From NCBI GenBank assembly GCA_900708905.1, contig CAADRB010000024.1:958194-1022193 (forward strand): DNA of 64,000 bases, read 5' to 3'. This document shows positions 63,417-64,000 of the stretch, piece after piece. This stretch comes from Hymenolepis diminuta. Lineage: Eukaryota > Platyhelminthes > Cestoda > Cyclophyllidea > Hymenolepididae. The position numbers and the translations under genes are program-made. The notes under the pieces were generated by a model. The model ran no database searches, had not been told where the DNA came from, and saw only the letters and a program-made list of their open reading frames with translations. How positions within the stretch are numbered: position 1 is the first letter of the stretch; each line of letters opens with the position of its first letter.

Positions 63417-63833
63417 TTAATCAGATGAGTTCTGTTTTTCTGAATTTTTGTTATTTTCAGTTGTCATAATCTTCCCTCTCAAATCTTTTATTCCTTCTGA
63501 CAATTGACTTACGGTCCCGGTCGTCTACAAAGGGAAAAAATCGTACATTTGCATCGAGTGGCAATTGAATTTTTTAATAAAAGTACACTTAAACCAAAAC
63601 GGAAATGCAGTGTATTTCACAAAAAGAAATATATTCACCAATTACAAACAAAGATGGTTATATATTTTTTTATTTTTACTGATAAATCATGCTTCTTAAA
63701 TTATTCGAAAAAGTTAATTTGTTAGATCCTATTTTATACTTACTTCCATTTCAAGTTTTTCAACCTTGGCTAGTAATCCAACTTTTACAGCTTGTATTGC
63801 CTCAGCGATATTCTCGAGGCTTGCTTGAACACC
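63417..63833 (-). CDS. 3' end of a coiled-coil protein gene (last two exons)
   Basis: The penultimate exon 63833-63744 (90 bp, phase 0) follows CATTACAG and ends before GTAAGT. It encodes GVQASLENIAEAIQAVKVGL and LAKVEKLEME. The last exon 63524-63417 (108 bp) follows CCCTTTGTAG and encodes TTGTVSQLSEGIKDLRGKIM followed by a polar tail ending QNSSD-stop. Together 65 residues are visible, nearly all a heptad-type coiled coil with a charged, disordered tail. The intron of 219 bp keeps the frame. The rest of the gene lies to the right of the window; a possible earlier exon follows CCTTTTTCGCAG near 63988, but its donor is unclear. The family is not recognised; it could be a small adaptor, SNARE-associated or cytoskeletal coiled-coil protein. 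It lies head-to-tail with VAMP7, about 1.5 kb upstream. Confidence 0.6.
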
Positions 63834-64000
63834 CTGTAATGAAGAACTTATTACATTTACTATTTTAGTGAGAAATAGTCATGCGACAAGATATAACTTA
63901 ATATTTTAAATACTTCATTTCAAACCAAAAATAATTCTCATGGATTTGTACATGGCGATAAAGAATAATTTATCTTCCTTGATCCACTGCGAAAAAGGTT

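Noticed and set aside
1..64000. CRISPR arrays, bacterial operons or rRNA genes
   Set aside because: None of the required direct repeats with spacers, ribosome-binding organisation or conserved rRNA sequence was seen. The spliced SNARE gene shows the DNA is eukaryotic.

Overview
The window looks like nuclear DNA from a small-genome invertebrate, most likely a parasitic flatworm. It is AT-rich and gene-poor, carries decayed mariner transposons, and has GT-AG introns. The one gene that can be fully reconstructed (a VAMP7-type R-SNARE) has introns of 36, 84, 76 and 357 bp, growing toward the 3' end. Very short 5' introns of about 36 bp followed by longer ones are a known trait of flukes and tapeworms. 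The taxon is an inference: nothing here is diagnostic, and no rRNA or intact tRNA was seen. Two runs of N (2493-3013 and 29705-29742) show a draft assembly.

Layout. 1-9537: non-coding DNA with a degraded mariner (1800-3064, minus strand) interrupted by the large gap, and a tRNA-like relic near 6.8 kb. 9538-9816 (minus): a small secreted six-cysteine protein. 9817-26660: mostly gene-free AT-rich DNA holding a second mariner of a different lineage (17730-18879, plus strand) and dispersed repeats. 26660-32600: two copies of a compound repeat (blocks A and B) in opposite order, with B identical over 430 bp. 32600-56000: gene-poor, with LTR-like repeats (36.8 and 48.0 kb), a long imperfect hairpin (44.5 kb), more copies of an unclassified dispersed repeat, and several weak exon candidates.

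56-64 kb is the gene-bearing end. A probable three-exon gene of unknown function lies at 56059-56507 (plus). The VAMP7-like gene lies at 60741-61941 (minus). The 3' end of a coiled-coil protein gene lies at 63417-63833 (minus), head-to-tail with VAMP7 and about 1.5 kb upstream of its start codon. These genes show no shared pathway. VAMP7-type R-SNAREs act in fusion with late endosomes and lysosomes and in exocytosis; the six-cysteine protein would be secreted.

Most long open frames here are what chance gives in about 64 kb of such DNA, so gene calls rest on splice signals, family motifs, signal peptides or agreement between copies. All introns were inferred by eye.
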